NCBI GenBank assembly: GCA_965214525.1
Contig: CBDCCB010000001.1
Coordinates: 1 to 42,902 of the forward strand
DNA: 42,902 bases
Reading direction: 5' to 3'
DNA from: Qipengyuania_B sp965214525
Lineage (GTDB): Bacteria > Pseudomonadota > Alphaproteobacteria > Sphingomonadales > Sphingomonadaceae
The notes beneath the pieces are model-generated. The model did no database searches. It saw only the letters and a list, made by a program, of their open reading frames with translations, and was not told the origin of the DNA. The position numbers were made by a program, and so were the translations under genes. Below are positions 41,860 through 42,902 of this stretch, piece after piece (position 1 is the first letter of the stretch; every line of letters begins with the position of its first letter).

Positions 41860-42642
41860 TCACATGGCGGAGATGCCGCCATCCAGTTTCAGTTCCGCCC
41901 CGGTCATGAACCGGCTTTCGTCAGACGCCAGATACAGCACCCCATAGGCGATCTCTTCGGGTTCCCCCACCCGCCCGAGCGGGATCTGCCGGGCGAGCTT
42001 GCCCATCACCACGTCCTTTTCGAGATTGGCGCGCTTCCCGATCCCGTCGAGGATGGGCGTATCGACGAACGTCGGATGCACCGAATTGCAGCGAATATCC
42101 CACCCGCGCTTGCCGCAATACAGCGCCACCGATTTCGTCAGCATCCAGATAGCCGCCTTGGACGCGTTGTAGGCGGGCATCGTATCGCTGGCGATCATCC
42201 CGGCGATGGAACTGATGTTGATGATGGATCCGGGCTGGTTGTCCCGCATCAGTGGGAGCGCCTTTTGCGATCCCAGAAACGCACTGTCGACGTTCACGGC
42301 GAAGCTGCGCTTCCAATCGTCGAACGAGCATTGTTCGATATTGCCGCCCGCACCGATCCCTGCATTGTTGACCAGGACCGACAGACCGCCCAGTTGTTCC
42401 CGCGCCGCGTCGATCGCGGCATCCCAATCGCCCTCGCTTGTCACGTCGTGTTGCATTGAGAAAGCGGTTCCGCTCCCGTGTTCGGCATTGATGGCTTCGG
42501 CGGTCTTGCGCGCGCCGTCGCCATTCAGGTCGGTGCACAAGACCCGTGCCCCTTCTTTGGCGAGCATCGTGCAGTGGGCTGCACCCAGACCTTGCGCCGC
42601 GCCCGTTACCAGCGCCAGCTTCCCCTCAACCCGTCCTGCCAT
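41860..42642 (-). CDS. short-chain dehydrogenase/reductase (SDR)
   Basis: The 260-residue protein is a classical SDR: cofactor motif VTGAAQGLGAAH, acidic residue in CTDLNGD (suggesting NAD over NADP), LVNNAGIG, catalytic Ser in NISSIAGMI, YNASK (Tyr/Lys), and the C-terminal YLASDESRFMTGAELKLDGG. The overall pattern resembles cyclohexanol or hydroxysteroid-type dehydrogenases, but the substrate cannot be told. It starts 3 nt after the stop of the Nudix gene, with GGGGATTGAACG before ATG, so the two form one transcription unit. Confidence 0.9.
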   Translation of the reverse strand: MAGRVEGKLALVTGAAQGLGAAHCTMLAKEGARVLCTDLNGDGARKTAEAINAEHGSGTAFSMQHDVTSEGDWDAAIDAAREQLGGLSVLVNNAGIGAGGNIEQCSFDDWKRSFAVNVDSAFLGSQKALPLMRDNQPGSIINISSIAGMIASDTMPAYNASKAAIWMLTKSVALYCGKRGWDIRCNSVHPTFVDTPILDGIGKRANLEKDVVMGKLARQIPLGRVGEPEEIAYGVLYLASDESRFMTGAELKLDGGISAM

Positions 42643-42645
42643 CGT

Positions 42646-42902
42646 TCAATCCCCTTCGTTGGATCCTGCCATCATCAGCAACATTGCAATGCGCATGTCG
42701 ACGCCATGCCCTTCCGCGCGCCAGGCTTCGACATAATCCGCTAGCTTGGACAAAAGCACGCGATGGACGGTAATGTCCTCGCCTGGGGTTCCGCCGCCGT
42801 CGCCGATTTGCTTCAAGCCGTGGGCGCGCAACAGCGTGAAGCTTTCGCTCACCATGCCGGGCGAGGAGTAGAATTCGCCGATCGTCTCGAATCGCTCTGC
42901 GC
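42646..42902 (-). CDS. Nudix hydrolase, N-terminus beyond window
   Basis: The minus-strand frame is open to the window end and encodes the C-terminal part of a Nudix hydrolase of the ADP-ribose pyrophosphatase type: ETIGEFYSSPGMVSESFTLL, then GGGTPGEDITVHRVLLSKL and a final helix (DMRIAMLLMMAGSNEGD). The Nudix box itself would lie past base 42902. These enzymes cleave nucleoside diphosphate derivatives. The internal ATG 42855 is not the start, since the conserved EFYSSPGM block precedes it. Confidence 0.75.
   Translation of the reverse strand, partial: AERFETIGEFYSSPGMVSESFTLLRAHGLKQIGDGGGTPGEDITVHRVLLSKLADYVEAWRAEGHGVDMRIAMLLMMAGSNEGD

Overview
The window is high-GC, gene-dense DNA from an alphaproteobacterium. 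Gene content and protein style point to Sphingomonadales, probably the Erythrobacteraceae: a circularly permuted ATP-grasp / alpha-E / transglutaminase / Anbu cluster, DUF3617 and extensin-like lipoproteins, GGAAC-type candidate stress promoters, and the palindromic ATCCCGGG..CCCGGGAT intergenic repeat. The assignment is inference from the sequence alone. No rRNA, tRNA, CRISPR array, insertion sequence or phage gene was seen.

Layout. 0-4.6 kb, minus strand: a truncated GT4 glycosyltransferase, a fumarylacetoacetate hydrolase broken by a 1-nt shift, maleylacetoacetate isomerase, glutaryl-CoA dehydrogenase, a lone lasso-B2-like protein and a single-domain response regulator. 4.6-9.7 kb, minus: an envelope trio (OmpA-like protein, 38-aa membrane peptide, membrane-anchored helix-hairpin-helix protein), then the overlapping set tsaD-gpsA-flippase. 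9.75-12.35 kb, plus: hemC-hemD and a membrane-anchored coiled-coil protein, convergent with a UbiH-family hydroxylase. 13.6-19.1 kb: a DsbD-like reductase, a lipoprotein, uvrB and a DUF3617 lipoprotein. 19.2-24.9 kb, plus: an alpha/beta hydrolase, the four-gene Anbu cluster, and a LuxR-type regulator whose receiver has lost its key residues. 24.9-29.5 kb: extensin-like lipoprotein, secreted hydrolase, putP, a polytopic membrane protein and a hemerythrin.

29.5-31.3 kb is the most accessory-looking stretch: 0.73 kb of non-coding DNA with palindromes and a tandem structured repeat, then two less GC-rich genes (a small putative winged-helix protein and a uracil-DNA-glycosylase-like protein). 31.3-43 kb: typA; a TonB-dependent receptor broken by seven 1-nt indels; a YbbP/YbbA-type ABC transporter (permease broken by two indels) divergent from a TesA-like lipoprotein esterase; recF; two tandem 38- and 42-aa membrane microproteins coupled to pspC; an SDR; and the end of a Nudix hydrolase.

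Most worth a second look: the Anbu cluster with its neighbouring degenerate regulator, the tandem microproteins upstream of pspC with a perfect 9-9-9 inverted repeat, the covarying tandem repeat near 29.9 kb, and the shared CTAG/CTAA stop codons at four of eight convergent gene pairs. Nine of the ten indels found lie between 33.4 and 37.8 kb. This suggests either a locally poor assembly or real decay of the receptor and permease.
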